The notes beneath the pieces were generated by a model that was not told the DNA's origin, did not search any database, and saw nothing but the letters and a program-made list of their open reading frames with translations. From contig NZ_MSCT01000020.1 in the NCBI RefSeq assembly GCF_001921865.1, positions 496,001 to 560,000 on the forward strand: 64,000 nucleotides of DNA, given 5' to 3'. The stretch is from Pseudomonas chlororaphis (lineage in GTDB: Bacteria > Pseudomonadota > Gammaproteobacteria > Pseudomonadales > Pseudomonadaceae). The position numbers and the translations under genes were made by a program. This document shows positions 32,963 to 43,709 of this stretch, one piece after another; positions within the stretch are counted from its first letter, which is position 1, and each line of letters starts with the position of its first letter.

Positions 32963-34296
32963 ACCACGCCCTGGGCCAGCATGGCGTCGGCAACCTTGAC
33001 AAAGCCGGCGATATTCGCCCCCTTGACGTAGTTGATCCGGCCGTTCTCTTCGCCGTAATGCACGCAGGCGTGATGGATCGACTGCATGATGTTGTGCAGC
33101 TTGCTGTCCACCTCGCCGGCGCTCCACAGCAGGCGCATGGCGTTCTGCGACATCTCCAGCCCGCTGACCGCCACGCCGCCGGCATTCGATGCCTTGCCCG
33201 GGGCGAACAGAATGCCGGCCTCGATAAAGATATCCACAGCCTCCAGGGTGGTCGGCATGTTCGCCCCTTCCGCCACACAGATGCAGCCATTGCGCAACAG
33301 AGTGCGGGCGGCCTCGGCATCCAGTTCGTTCTGGGTCGCACAGGGCAGCGCGATGTCGCAAGGCAGCGCCCAAGGGTGCTGGCCGGCGAGGAATTCGAGG
33401 TTGAACTGCGTTGCCAACTCGCTGATGCGACCGCGTTTGACGTTCTTCAACTCCAGCACCGCCTGCCACTGCTCCTCGCTCAACCCGGCCTCGCAGTAGA
33501 GCGTGCCTTCGGAATCCGACAGGGAAATCACCTTGCCGCCCAGGTCCATGACCTTGCGAGCCGCGTATTGCGCCACGTTGCCGGAGCCGGAAATCGCCAC
33601 GCGCTTGCCTTCCACCCGCTCATCACGGCGCCTGAGCATTTCTTCGGCGAAATACACGCAACCGAAACCGGTAGCCTCCGGGCGAATCAGGCTGCCGCCG
33701 TAGCTCATGCCTTTGCCGGTCAACACCGAAGTGAACTGATTGCTCAGGCGTTTGTACTGGCCGAACAGAAAGCCGATTTCCCGGGCACCAACCCCGATAT
33801 CCCCGGCCGGCACGTCCACATCCGCGCCAATATGGCGGTACAGCTCGCTCATGAATGCCTGGCAGAAGCGCATCACTTCGGCGTCGCTCTTGCCCTTGGG
33901 ATCGAAGTCCGAACCGCCCTTGCCGCCGCCCATGGGCAGCGAGGTCAGGGAATTCTTGAAGGTCTGCTCGAAGGCGAGGAATTTCAGCACCCCCAGGTTG
34001 ACCGACGGGTGGAAACGCAAACCGCCCTTGTACGGGCCGATGGCGCTGTTCATCTGGATACGGAACCCGCGGTTGACCCGGACCTTGCCCTGATCGTCGA
34101 CCCACGACACACGGAACACCACGGCCCGCTCCGGCTCGCAGATACGCTCCAGAATGCCCGAGCTCAGGTAGTGCGGATTGGCCTCCAGGAACGGCCACAG
34201 GCTGCGCAGCACCTCTTCTACCGCCTGGTGGAATTCAGGCTGGTCCGGGTCGCGCTTTTTCAGGCGGGCGAGGAAGTCTTCGACGGATTCGATCAT
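32959..34296 (-). CDS. gdhA: NADP-specific glutamate dehydrogenase
   Basis: A 445-residue hexameric-type enzyme making glutamate from 2-oxoglutarate and ammonium. The active-site Lys126 lies in PMGGGKGGSDFDP. PAGDIGVG at 163-170 supplies the catalytic Asp, and GSGNVAQYA from residue 237 is the dinucleotide site. KGGLRFHPSVNLGVLKFLAF is also typical. Full length. It converges with the Gre-like gene; the two stop codons share CTAG. An AT-rich leader of about 130 bp precedes it. Confidence 0.95.
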   Translation of the reverse strand: MIESVEDFLARLKKRDPDQPEFHQAVEEVLRSLWPFLEANPHYLSSGILERICEPERAVVFRVSWVDDQGKVRVNRGFRIQMNSAIGPYKGGLRFHPSVNLGVLKFLAFEQTFKNSLTSLPMGGGKGGSDFDPKGKSDAEVMRFCQAFMSELYRHIGADVDVPAGDIGVGAREIGFLFGQYKRLSNQFTSVLTGKGMSYGGSLIRPEATGFGCVYFAEEMLRRRDERVEGKRVAISGSGNVAQYAARKVMDLGGKVISLSDSEGTLYCEAGLSEEQWQAVLELKNVKRGRISELATQFNLEFLAGQHPWALPCDIALPCATQNELDAEAARTLLRNGCICVAEGANMPTTLEAVDIFIEAGILFAPGKASNAGGVAVSGLEMSQNAMRLLWSAGEVDSKLHNIMQSIHHACVHYGEENGRINYVKGANIAGFVKVADAMLAQGVV

Positions 34297-34522
34297 GGGA
34301 AAGTCTCGGCAAATTTATTGTCGTTAACGGAGATTTGCCCAGGACTTTAGCAACTCGAACAGCACCATGACAGAGCAAAATGTCGCAGTTATGAATTTAA
34401 ATGGTGCAATAAATATAAATATTCGACTGATTCTGGAGGTTATCGCACTCATTTAGGGATTGAAGCCGAGTGTTTTGCCCCATGTTGGGAACCCCTGGAA
34501 ATCCTGGCGTCAGTGACGGCGC
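34297..34522. other. AT-rich upstream region of gdhA
   Basis: No gene. The part at 34385-34435 is unusually AT-rich for this genome (runs such as AATAAATATAAATATT), which fits a promoter region for gdhA on the minus strand. I could not pick a confident -35/-10 pair or a nitrogen-regulator site. Confidence 0.4.
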
Positions 34523-34586
34523 ATCGCGAGCAAGCTCGCTCCTACAGGGACTGTGGCGTTCTTGTAGGAGCGAGCTTGCTCGCGAT
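34523..34586. repeat. REPIN
   Basis: Near-perfect REP pair: ATCGCGAGCAAGCTCGCTCC and TGTAGGAGCGAGCTTGCTCG. Both arms match the family core exactly, so this may be a recent copy. It lies between the ettA terminator and gdhA. Confidence 0.92.
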
Positions 34587-34621
34587 AGAAAGCGACACGG
34601 AGCCACCTGAAAAACGCAAAA

Positions 34622-34650
34622 AAAAAACGGAGCCCGAAGGCTCCGTTCAT
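34622..34650 (-). terminator. Terminator of ettA
   Basis: The stem ACGGAGCC / GGCTCCGT with loop CGAA is followed on the minus strand by a run of T (the plus strand shows eight or more A). It lies 20 bp past the ettA stop. Confidence 0.9.
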
Positions 34651-34669
34651 TTCAAGCAACCGGCCCGGA

Positions 34670-36334
<1,665 letters not shown>

Positions 36335-36617
36335 GATGAACCTAGCGTCAGTGACGGATGAATAGAACGGGCCAAGCCCGGGCCAGGCCATGCGCGGCGC
36401 CGGCATTTGATGGAGATCAATGCCAGCGTACGGAAAAAGCCTGATGGTCTGGAGCTGGAGCGCTCCCGCGTAACCGGCAAAGCTACCTCAATGGCCGGAC
36501 AAGGTCCAGCCAGCCGGGACTGGCACTTTGCCACAAGTCAAGGCATGCTAGCCGCCCTTCGGGCGTCCGGCTTATAGTGCACGTCGCGCCAGTCCAGCCA
36601 AACCGCAGGATCACAGT

Positions 36618-39600
36618 TTGTCCAATGCCACTCCGCCCTCTTCCCTGCGCGCACCCGCGCCTGCGTCCGGCTCGCCCCTGCGCGGTACCCTGAAAGGCGT
36701 GCTGGCGACGCTGGTCCTGCTGCTGCTTGCCCTGCTGTTCTGGCAACTGCTCGACCAGCTGCAGCAAACCCGCAAAGACCAGCGCCAACGCGCGATCGAT
36801 TACAACGCCGACCTGGCCGAACACATCAGCCTCAATCTGGCGCTCAATGCACAGATTGCCCTGAACCTGCTACCGATCGTCGAACCGCCCCAGGACGCCG
36901 AACAACAGCGACTGCTGCTGAAAAAGCTGCAGCTGTCCCTGCCGGACCTGCAAAGCCTCGCGTTGCTGGATGCCAAGGGCCAGGTCATCAGCGACAACGC
37001 TGCCGACGGGCAGGACGCCGCATGGCTCGCCGAACTGACCGGACGCAGCCGGGGCCAGCGCTACTATTACAGCAACTCCGCCGACGGCACCTTGGTGCAA
37101 CTGCTGCTGCACCAGCCCAGCGGTGCGCTGAAGAACTACTGGGTCCTGCGCCTGGCGCCGACCTTCGTCCAGTCCCTGAGCCCCAGCCCCGAGCAGGGTT
37201 TTCACCCGACCTGGGTCATCGAAAACCGCCTGAACCAGAAAGCCCTCGGCCGCGACGACGGCAGCAGCGCCCCGGTGACCGCCGACGAAATCGCCAACAG
37301 CGTGCTGGTCGCGCCGCTAGGCAACAGCGACTGGCAATTGCGCGGCCTGTTCGACGAGCGGGCGGTGATCGAGCAACTGTTGCCGGCCTTCATCGCCAAA
37401 TGCCTGCTGGGCCTGGCCTTCTCCCTGCTACCGGTGATTGCCCTGCTGAACATGCGTCGGCGCCAGCGCCAGCTGCACGAAGGACGTCGGCGCTACCAGG
37501 ATATTTTCGAAGGCACCGGGGTCGCCCTCTGCGTGCTGGATATTTCCGGACTGCCGGCGTTTCTCGACAAGGCGCAACTGCACGACAGCGAACAGCTCAA
37601 GCGCTGGCTGGAGAACAACCCACGGCAGCGCCAGTCGCTGCTCGAGGAGCTGCGCGTCACCGAGGTCAACCAGGTGGCCTTGCGCCTGCTCAACGTCGAT
37701 TCCTGCGAACAGGCCTGGAAGCTGCTGATCGAGGGCAACGCGCTCAACAACAGCGCGATCGGCAACCAGTTGCTGGAGACAGTGATCAACCAGCACAGGC
37801 AGCTGGAACTGGAGATCCGCCTCTGCGACGCCCAGGGCCACGACCAGCACCTGTGGCTGGTGCTGCGCCTGCCGGAAGACCCCGCCGACTATCGGGCGGT
37901 GATCCTCAGCATCAGCGATATCACCAGCCGCAAGCTCATCGAGCTGTCGCTGCTGGAGCGCGAGGGTTTCTGGTCGGACGTGGTCCGCACCGTGCCCGAC
38001 CACCTGTATGTGCAGGACGTCATCAGCCAGCGGATGATCTTCAGCAACCACCACCTGGGCCAGACCCTCGGCTACAACAAGACCGAGCTGCACCAGATGG
38101 GCGAGTACTTCTGGGAAATCCTCCTGCACCCGGAAGACGCCGACCTCTACCACCGGTTGCGCCAGGAACAACGGCATGCCGGCTATCTGCAACTGCTGCA
38201 GTGCCATTTGCGCTTCCGTCACCGCAGCGGCCAGTGGCGCTGTTTCGATATCCGCGAACAGGCCCTGGCGCGGGACAAATACGACCAGGTCACCCGCATC
38301 ATCGGCGTGGCCAAGGACATCACCGACCAGATCGAGGCCAGCGAGTCCCTGCGCGACAGCGAGCGGCGCTACCGCATGCTCGCCGAAAGCATCAGCGACG
38401 TGATTTTCTCCACCAACAGCAAGATGGCCCTCAACTACGTCAGCCCTTCGGTGCAATCGGTTCTGGGTTACGACGTCGAGTGGATCTTCCAGAACGGCTG
38501 GCAGTCGACCATTGCCAACCCGCAACAGCTGACCGGCATCTATGCCCTGATGGAGCGGATCGGCAAGTCCCTGGACAAACCCGAGCAACTGGCGCAATTG
38601 CGCCAGGTGCAGACCCAATTGTTCCTGTTCGACTGCCTGCGGGCCGACGGCCGCAAGATTCCGATCGAGTTGCGCCTGGTGCTGGTGTGGGACGAACACG
38701 GGGCCTTCGAAGGCGTGCTCGGGGTCGGCCGCGACATCAGCCAGCAGCGCCGCGCAGAAAAAGACTTGCGCATGGCGGCCACGGTTTTCGAGCATTCGAC
38801 CTCGGCGATCCTGATCACCGACCCCGCGGGTTACATCGTCCAGGCCAACGAGGCGTTCAGCCGGGTCAGCGGCTACGCGGTGTCCCAGGTACTCGATCAG
38901 TTGCCGAACATCCTCACTGTCGACGAACAGCAGGAAGCCCACCTGCGCTACGTACTCAAGCAGTTGCACCAGCACAGCACCTGGGAAGGCGAGGTCTGGC
39001 TCAAGCGACGCAACGGCGAGCACTATCCGGCCTGGGTCGGCATCACCGCGGTGCTCGACGACGAAGGCGACTTGGCCAGCTACGTGTGCTTCTTCACCGA
39101 CATCAGCGAGCGCAAGGCCAGCGAGCAACGCATTCACCGCCTGGCCTACTACGACGCCCTGACCCACCTGCCCAACCGCACGCTGTTCCAGGACCGCCTG
39201 CACACCGCCCTGCAATCGGCGGAGCGGCAGAAGTCCTGGGTGGTGCTGATGTTCCTCGACCTGGACCGCTTCAAGCCGATCAACGACTCCCTGGGCCATG
39301 CCGCGGGCGACCGCATGCTCAAGGAAATGGCCACTCGCCTGCTCGATTGCGTCGATGACGACGACACCGTGGCCCGCATGGGCGGCGACGAGTTCACCCT
39401 GCTCCTGCAACCGCGCACCAGCCGCGAGATTGCCCTGAACCGGGCGATCCACGTCGCCGAGCAGATTCTCGCCAGCCTGGTGAAACCCTTCGTGCTCGAG
39501 GGACGCGAGTTCTTCGTCACCGCCAGTATCGGCATCGCCCTGAGCCCGCAGGACGGCAGCGAACTGAGCCAGTTGATGAAGAACGCCGACACCGCGATGT

Positions 39601-40454
39601 ACCACGCCAAGGAGCGCGGCAAGAACAACTTCCAGTTCTACCAGGCCGACATGAACGCCAGCGCCCTGGAACGCCTGGAGCTGGAAAGCGACCTGCGCCA
39701 CGCCCTGGAACAGCAGGAATTCATCCTCTACTACCAGCCGCAATTCAGCGGCGACGGCAAACGCCTGACCGGTGCCGAGGCCCTGCTGCGCTGGCGCCAT
39801 CCGCGGCGCGGGCTGGTGCCGCCGGGGGACTTCATCCCGGTGCTCGAAGAACTGGGGCTGGTGGTGGATGTCGGCGACTGGGTGATCAGCGAAGCCTGCC
39901 GCCAACTCAAGGCCTGGCACCAGGCCAAGGTCCGGGTACCTAAGGTTTCGGTGAACATCTCGGCCCGGCAGTTCTCCGACGGCCAGCTCGGCACGCGGAT
40001 CGCCACCATCCTCAAGGACACTGGCCTGCCGCCGGCCTGCCTGGAGCTGGAGCTGACCGAAAGTATCCTGATGCGCGAAGTCAGCGAGGCGATGCAGATC
40101 CTCGACGGCCTGAAGAACCTCGGCCTGAGCATCGCGGTCGACGACTTCGGTACTGGCTATTCGTCGCTGAACTACCTCAAGCAGTTCCCCATCGACGTCT
40201 TGAAGATCGACCGCACCTTCGTCGACGGCCTGCCGTCCGGCGAGCAGGACGCGCAGATCGCCCGCGCCATCATCGCCATGGCCCACAGCCTGAACCTGGC
40301 AGTGATCGCCGAAGGCGTGGAAACCCACGAACAGCTGGACTTCCTGCGCGAGCACGGCTGCGACGAAGTCCAGGGCTACCTGTTCGGCCGGCCGATGCCG
40401 GCCAACAGCTTCGAAGGGCAATTCAGCAACGACGCGCTGTTCATGTTCGATTGA
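36618..40454 (+). CDS. morA: MorA-type membrane protein with PAS, GGDEF and EAL domains
   Basis: A 1278-residue protein. Two membrane segments (about residues 27-45 and 258-277) flank a periplasmic sensor region. PAS domains with PAC tails (VAKDITDQIEAS, VGRDISQQRRAE, FFTDISERKA) follow. Diguanylate cyclase GGDEF is at residues 922-926, and EAL begins at 1054 (AEALLRWRHP), with EGVET and DDFGTGYSSL intact, so both domains may be active. The RxxD inhibitory site is absent (DDDD). Translation seems to start at TTG behind AGGA, as no ATG lies close to the first membrane segment. MorA controls flagellar timing and biofilm through c-di-GMP. The downstream glyA neighbour matches P. aeruginosa. Confidence 0.9.
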   Translation: MSNATPPSSLRAPAPASGSPLRGTLKGVLATLVLLLLALLFWQLLDQLQQTRKDQRQRAIDYNADLAEHISLNLALNAQIALNLLPIVEPPQDAEQQRLLLKKLQLSLPDLQSLALLDAKGQVISDNAADGQDAAWLAELTGRSRGQRYYYSNSADGTLVQLLLHQPSGALKNYWVLRLAPTFVQSLSPSPEQGFHPTWVIENRLNQKALGRDDGSSAPVTADEIANSVLVAPLGNSDWQLRGLFDERAVIEQLLPAFIAKCLLGLAFSLLPVIALLNMRRRQRQLHEGRRRYQDIFEGTGVALCVLDISGLPAFLDKAQLHDSEQLKRWLENNPRQRQSLLEELRVTEVNQVALRLLNVDSCEQAWKLLIEGNALNNSAIGNQLLETVINQHRQLELEIRLCDAQGHDQHLWLVLRLPEDPADYRAVILSISDITSRKLIELSLLEREGFWSDVVRTVPDHLYVQDVISQRMIFSNHHLGQTLGYNKTELHQMGEYFWEILLHPEDADLYHRLRQEQRHAGYLQLLQCHLRFRHRSGQWRCFDIREQALARDKYDQVTRIIGVAKDITDQIEASESLRDSERRYRMLAESISDVIFSTNSKMALNYVSPSVQSVLGYDVEWIFQNGWQSTIANPQQLTGIYALMERIGKSLDKPEQLAQLRQVQTQLFLFDCLRADGRKIPIELRLVLVWDEHGAFEGVLGVGRDISQQRRAEKDLRMAATVFEHSTSAILITDPAGYIVQANEAFSRVSGYAVSQVLDQLPNILTVDEQQEAHLRYVLKQLHQHSTWEGEVWLKRRNGEHYPAWVGITAVLDDEGDLASYVCFFTDISERKASEQRIHRLAYYDALTHLPNRTLFQDRLHTALQSAERQKSWVVLMFLDLDRFKPINDSLGHAAGDRMLKEMATRLLDCVDDDDTVARMGGDEFTLLLQPRTSREIALNRAIHVAEQILASLVKPFVLEGREFFVTASIGIALSPQDGSELSQLMKNADTAMYHAKERGKNNFQFYQADMNASALERLELESDLRHALEQQEFILYYQPQFSGDGKRLTGAEALLRWRHPRRGLVPPGDFIPVLEELGLVVDVGDWVISEACRQLKAWHQAKVRVPKVSVNISARQFSDGQLGTRIATILKDTGLPPACLELELTESILMREVSEAMQILDGLKNLGLSIAVDDFGTGYSSLNYLKQFPIDVLKIDRTFVDGLPSGEQDAQIARAIIAMAHSLNLAVIAEGVETHEQLDFLREHGCDEVQGYLFGRPMPANSFEGQFSNDALFMFD

Positions 40455-40476
40455 CAGCAGCGGCATCACCGCCCCT

Positions 40477-40573
40477 GTAGCTGCTGCCGCAGGCTGCGAT
40501 AAGGCCGAAGGCCTTCTGTGATCTCAAGAACACGGCCACTGCGTGGCCGATCGCAGCCTGCGGCAGCGGCTAC
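40477..40573. repeat. Long palindromic repeat, second REP family
   Basis: The left arm GTAGCTGCTGCCGCAGGCTG and the right arm TCGCAGCCTGCGGCAGCGGC are inverted copies about 50 bp apart. Two smaller palindromes, AAGGCCGAAGGCCTT and CGGCCACTGCGTGGCCG, lie between them. The sequence differs from the GAGCGAGCTTGCTCG family. It sits between morA and glyA. Confidence 0.85.
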
Positions 40574-40704
40574 AAGGTGCAAGGCGTAGGGGGCTGACGA
40601 CTCATGAACGCCACTTGTCTGCGACATGATGTCCTTTCATATGCCATCTAAAACCCGTTGAGTTAGAATGCCCCCCTTTTCTGCCCCGATCCTTGAGGAC
40701 CGCC

Positions 40705-41958
40705 ATGTTCAGCCGTGATTTGACTATTGCCAAGTACGACGCCGATCTCTTTGCCGCCATGGAGCAAGAAGCCCAGCGCCAGGAAGAACACATTGAGCTG
40801 ATCGCTTCGGAAAACTACACCAGCCCAGCGGTGATGGAAGCTCAAGGCTCGGTACTGACCAACAAGTACGCCGAAGGTTACCCAGGCAAGCGTTACTACG
40901 GCGGCTGCGAATACGTCGACGTGGTTGAGCAGTTGGCCATCGACCGCGCCAAGGAACTGTTCGGCGCCGACTACGCCAACGTCCAGCCGCACGCCGGCTC
41001 GCAAGCCAACGCCGCCGTGTACCTGGCGCTGCTGTCGGCAGGCGACACCATCCTGGGCATGAGCCTGGCCCACGGCGGTCACCTGACCCACGGTGCCGGC
41101 GTTTCCTCCTCCGGCAAGCTGTACAACGCCGTCCAGTACGGCATCGACGCCAACGGCCTGATCGACTACGCCGAAGTCGAGCGCCTGGCCCTCGAGCACA
41201 AGCCGAAGATGATTGTCGCCGGTTTCTCTGCCTACTCGCAGATCCTCGACTTCCCACGTTTCCGCGAAATCGCCGACAAGGTCGGTGCCTATCTCTTTGT
41301 TGATATGGCTCACGTTGCGGGCCTCGTCGCCGCTGGCGTCTACCCGAACCCGGTGCCGTTCGCCGACGTCGTGACCACCACCACCCACAAGACCCTGCGC
41401 GGTCCGCGTGGTGGCCTGATCCTGGCTCGCGCCAACGCCGACATCGAGAAGAAGCTGAACTCCGCAGTCTTCCCGGGTGCCCAGGGCGGCCCGCTGGAGC
41501 ACGTGATCGCGGCCAAGGCGATCTGCTTCAAGGAAGCGCTGCAGCCTGAGTTCAAGGCCTACCAGCAACAAGTGGTGAAGAACGCCCAGGCCATGGCCGG
41601 CGTGTTCATCGAGCGCGGTTTCGACGTGGTTTCCGGCGGTACCGAGAACCACTTGTTCCTGCTGTCGTTGATCAAGCAGGAAATCTCCGGTAAAGACGCC
41701 GATGCCGCCTTGGGCAAAGCCTTCATCACCGTGAACAAGAACTCCGTGCCAAACGACCCTCGCTCGCCGTTCGTCACCTCCGGCCTGCGCTTCGGTACTC
41801 CGGCCGTGACCACTCGCGGTTTCAAGGAAACCGAGTGCAAGGAACTGGCTGGCTGGATCTGCGACATCCTGGCTGACCTGAACAACGAAGCGGTGATCGA
41901 CGCCGTTCGTGAGAAAGTCAAAGCCATCTGCAAGAAGCTGCCGGTCTACGGCGCTTAA
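40705..41958 (+). CDS. glyA: Serine hydroxymethyltransferase
   Basis: A 417-residue PLP enzyme interconverting serine and glycine with tetrahydrofolate, the main one-carbon source. The PLP lysine lies in VTTTTHKTLRGPRGG, and SENYTSPAVMEAQGS, FGADYANVQPHAGSQAN and SGLRFGTPAVTTRGF are family blocks. The start at 40705 (MFSRDLTIAKYD) follows TTGAGGA; an earlier in-frame ATG at 40693 is not family-like. A strong terminator follows. Pseudomonas species carry several glyA genes; this is the one next to morA. Confidence 0.95.
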   Translation: MFSRDLTIAKYDADLFAAMEQEAQRQEEHIELIASENYTSPAVMEAQGSVLTNKYAEGYPGKRYYGGCEYVDVVEQLAIDRAKELFGADYANVQPHAGSQANAAVYLALLSAGDTILGMSLAHGGHLTHGAGVSSSGKLYNAVQYGIDANGLIDYAEVERLALEHKPKMIVAGFSAYSQILDFPRFREIADKVGAYLFVDMAHVAGLVAAGVYPNPVPFADVVTTTTHKTLRGPRGGLILARANADIEKKLNSAVFPGAQGGPLEHVIAAKAICFKEALQPEFKAYQQQVVKNAQAMAGVFIERGFDVVSGGTENHLFLLSLIKQEISGKDADAALGKAFITVNKNSVPNDPRSPFVTSGLRFGTPAVTTRGFKETECKELAGWICDILADLNNEAVIDAVREKVKAICKKLPVYGA

Positions 41959-41980
41959 TCCGCAGAACGCTGCATGAAAA

Positions 41981-42008
41981 GCCCGGCCTCAGTGCCGGGC
42001 TTTTTTTC
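41981..42008 (+). terminator. Terminator of glyA
   Basis: The stem GCCCGGC / GCCGGGC with a six-base loop is followed by eight T. It lies 22 bp after the glyA stop. Confidence 0.92.
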
Positions 42009-42038
42009 GTCCGCGAATTGTCTGGCCCGGGACTTGTC

Positions 42039-42134
42039 GACGCTGCCACAGGCTGCGGTCGACCGGTACGGCCGTGGCACTCTGAAGATCGCAGGAAGGC
42101 CTTCGGCCTTATCGCAGCCTGCGGCAGCGGCTAC
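42039..42134. repeat. Long palindromic repeat, second REP family
   Basis: The left arm CGCTGCCACAGGCTGCGGTC and right arm ATCGCAGCCTGCGGCAGCGG pair imperfectly. The interior holds AAGGCCTTCGGCCTT, as in the copy at 40477. With the glyA terminator it accounts for most of the gap before the transporter gene. Confidence 0.8.
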
Positions 42135-42312
42135 GGGACCCGCACCACTGGTCAGACCGGTCATGCCAATTTTCTGAAACACTCTTGTGCTAGCGGGAAA
42201 ATCGGGCATAGACTGCGCCTGCACTGGACATACCGGTAAGACCACAATAATTAAGTCCCGAATCTGATGCGCTCAGCGCACAACAGCCGGGACGCCGACC
42301 AGGATTCCCCTC
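42135..42312. other. Upstream region of the DctA-like gene
   Basis: No gene is seen. It should hold the promoter of the transporter and possibly operator sites for the two downstream GntR regulators. I found no clear inverted repeat of the GntR type (TGGTnnnnACCA or similar). Confidence 0.3.
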
Positions 42313-43626
42313 ATGCTCAGATGGTGCTCGCGTTCGATTTTCCTCCAGGTAGTCCTCGGACTGATGCTCGGCATCGTATGTGGACTGACACTCCCCGAAT
42401 ACTCCTCGCAACTCAAACCACTGGGCGATGCCTTTATCAAGCTGATCAAGATGCTGATCGGCCTGATCGTCTTCTGCGTGGTAGTCAGCGGCATCTCCGG
42501 TGCCGGCGACCTGAAAAAGGTCGGACGCATCGGGCTCAAATCGGTCATCTACTTCGAAGTCCTGACCACCATCGCCCTGGTGATCGGCCTGGTCTTCGCC
42601 TTCACCACCGGCATCGGCAGCGGCGCCAATATTCACCTGGAACAGCTGTCCACCGCCGACATGGGTGACATCGCCCAGCGCGGCCAACACCTGCACGGCA
42701 CCTCCGAGTTCCTGATGGGGTTGATCCCCAACTCGGTACTCGGCGCCTTCGCCGAAAACAACATCCTCCAGGTGTTGCTGTTCTCCGTGCTGTTCGGCAG
42801 CGCCCTGAACCTGGTGGGCGAAGCCGCCTCCGGCATCTCGCGGCTGATCAACGAACTCAGTCATATCATCTTCCGCATCATGGGCATGATCGTGCGCCTG
42901 GCGCCGATCGGCGTGTTCGGCGCCATCGCCTTCACCACCAGCAAGTACGGCCTGGACTCGCTGCAACACCTGGGCAGCCTGGTCGGCCTGTTCTACCTGA
43001 CCTGCTTCGCCTTCGTGGCGGTGATCCTGGGTGTGGTCATGCGTTGTTCCGGCCTGCGCATGCTGCCGTTTCTCAAGTACCTGCGCGAAGAACTGCTGAT
43101 CGTGCTGGGCACTGCCTCCTCCGATGCGGTACTGCCACAGATCATGCGCAAACTGGAGCACCTGGGCATCGGCAGCTCCACGGTCGGCCTGGTCATTCCA
43201 ACGGGTTACTCGTTCAACCTCGACGGTTTCTCGATCTACCTGACCCTGGCCATCGTCTTTATCGCCAATGCCACCGGCACGCCGTTGTCGATGTCCGACC
43301 TTTTGACCATCCTGCTGGTGTCACTGATCACCTCCAAGGGCGCCCACGGAATTCCAGGCTCGGCACTGGTGATCCTGGCCGCGACCCTGACCGCGATCCC
43401 GGCCATCCCGGTGGTGGGCCTGGTGCTGGTGCTGGCGGTGGACTGGTTCATGGGCATCGGCCGGGCGCTGACCAACCTGATCGGCAACTGCGTCGCCACC
43501 GTGGCCATTGCCCGCTGGGAAAGAGACATCGATATCCAACGCGCCAACAAAGTCCTGAGCGGCCAGCAGGGCTATGGCTTCCAGCCGCGCAAACCGCTGC
43601 CTGGCACGCAGCAGCAGGAGTTCTGA
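42313..43626 (+). CDS. DctA-family (DAACS) carboxylate:cation symporter with altered motif
   Basis: A 437-residue inner-membrane carrier related to DctA and GltP. About eight membrane spans and two hairpin loops are visible. The first hairpin shows LGTASSDAVLPQIMRKLEHL. The second conserved block is GLVIPTGYSFNLDGFSIYLT, in which Phe306 replaces the Thr of NLDGT (NMDGT in glutamate carriers), a residue near substrate and sodium. The Arg of the last helix (GIGRALTNLIGN) is kept. It probably carries an organic acid, but not necessarily succinate, fumarate or malate. Two FCD regulators follow at 83 and 45 bp, suggesting a catabolite-controlled locus. Confidence 0.85.
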   Translation: MLRWCSRSIFLQVVLGLMLGIVCGLTLPEYSSQLKPLGDAFIKLIKMLIGLIVFCVVVSGISGAGDLKKVGRIGLKSVIYFEVLTTIALVIGLVFAFTTGIGSGANIHLEQLSTADMGDIAQRGQHLHGTSEFLMGLIPNSVLGAFAENNILQVLLFSVLFGSALNLVGEAASGISRLINELSHIIFRIMGMIVRLAPIGVFGAIAFTTSKYGLDSLQHLGSLVGLFYLTCFAFVAVILGVVMRCSGLRMLPFLKYLREELLIVLGTASSDAVLPQIMRKLEHLGIGSSTVGLVIPTGYSFNLDGFSIYLTLAIVFIANATGTPLSMSDLLTILLVSLITSKGAHGIPGSALVILAATLTAIPAIPVVGLVLVLAVDWFMGIGRALTNLIGNCVATVAIARWERDIDIQRANKVLSGQQGYGFQPRKPLPGTQQQEF

Positions 43627-43709
43627 GGCATGCCTTGTGCCTGTCGCCGGCAGGCACAACAATCAGCGCCTGCCAACGGCCTCATCCGCCATTTTCCAGG
43701 GAGTGAACA

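Noticed and set aside
34397..34606. A small open frame across the REPIN before ettA
   Set aside because: Its peptide (CRSELARD) recurs in several short frames because it is translated REP sequence.
37428..40469. A 1013-codon open frame opposite morA
   Set aside because: It is antisense to intact PAS, GGDEF and EAL domains; codon bias of GC-rich genes opens that frame by chance.
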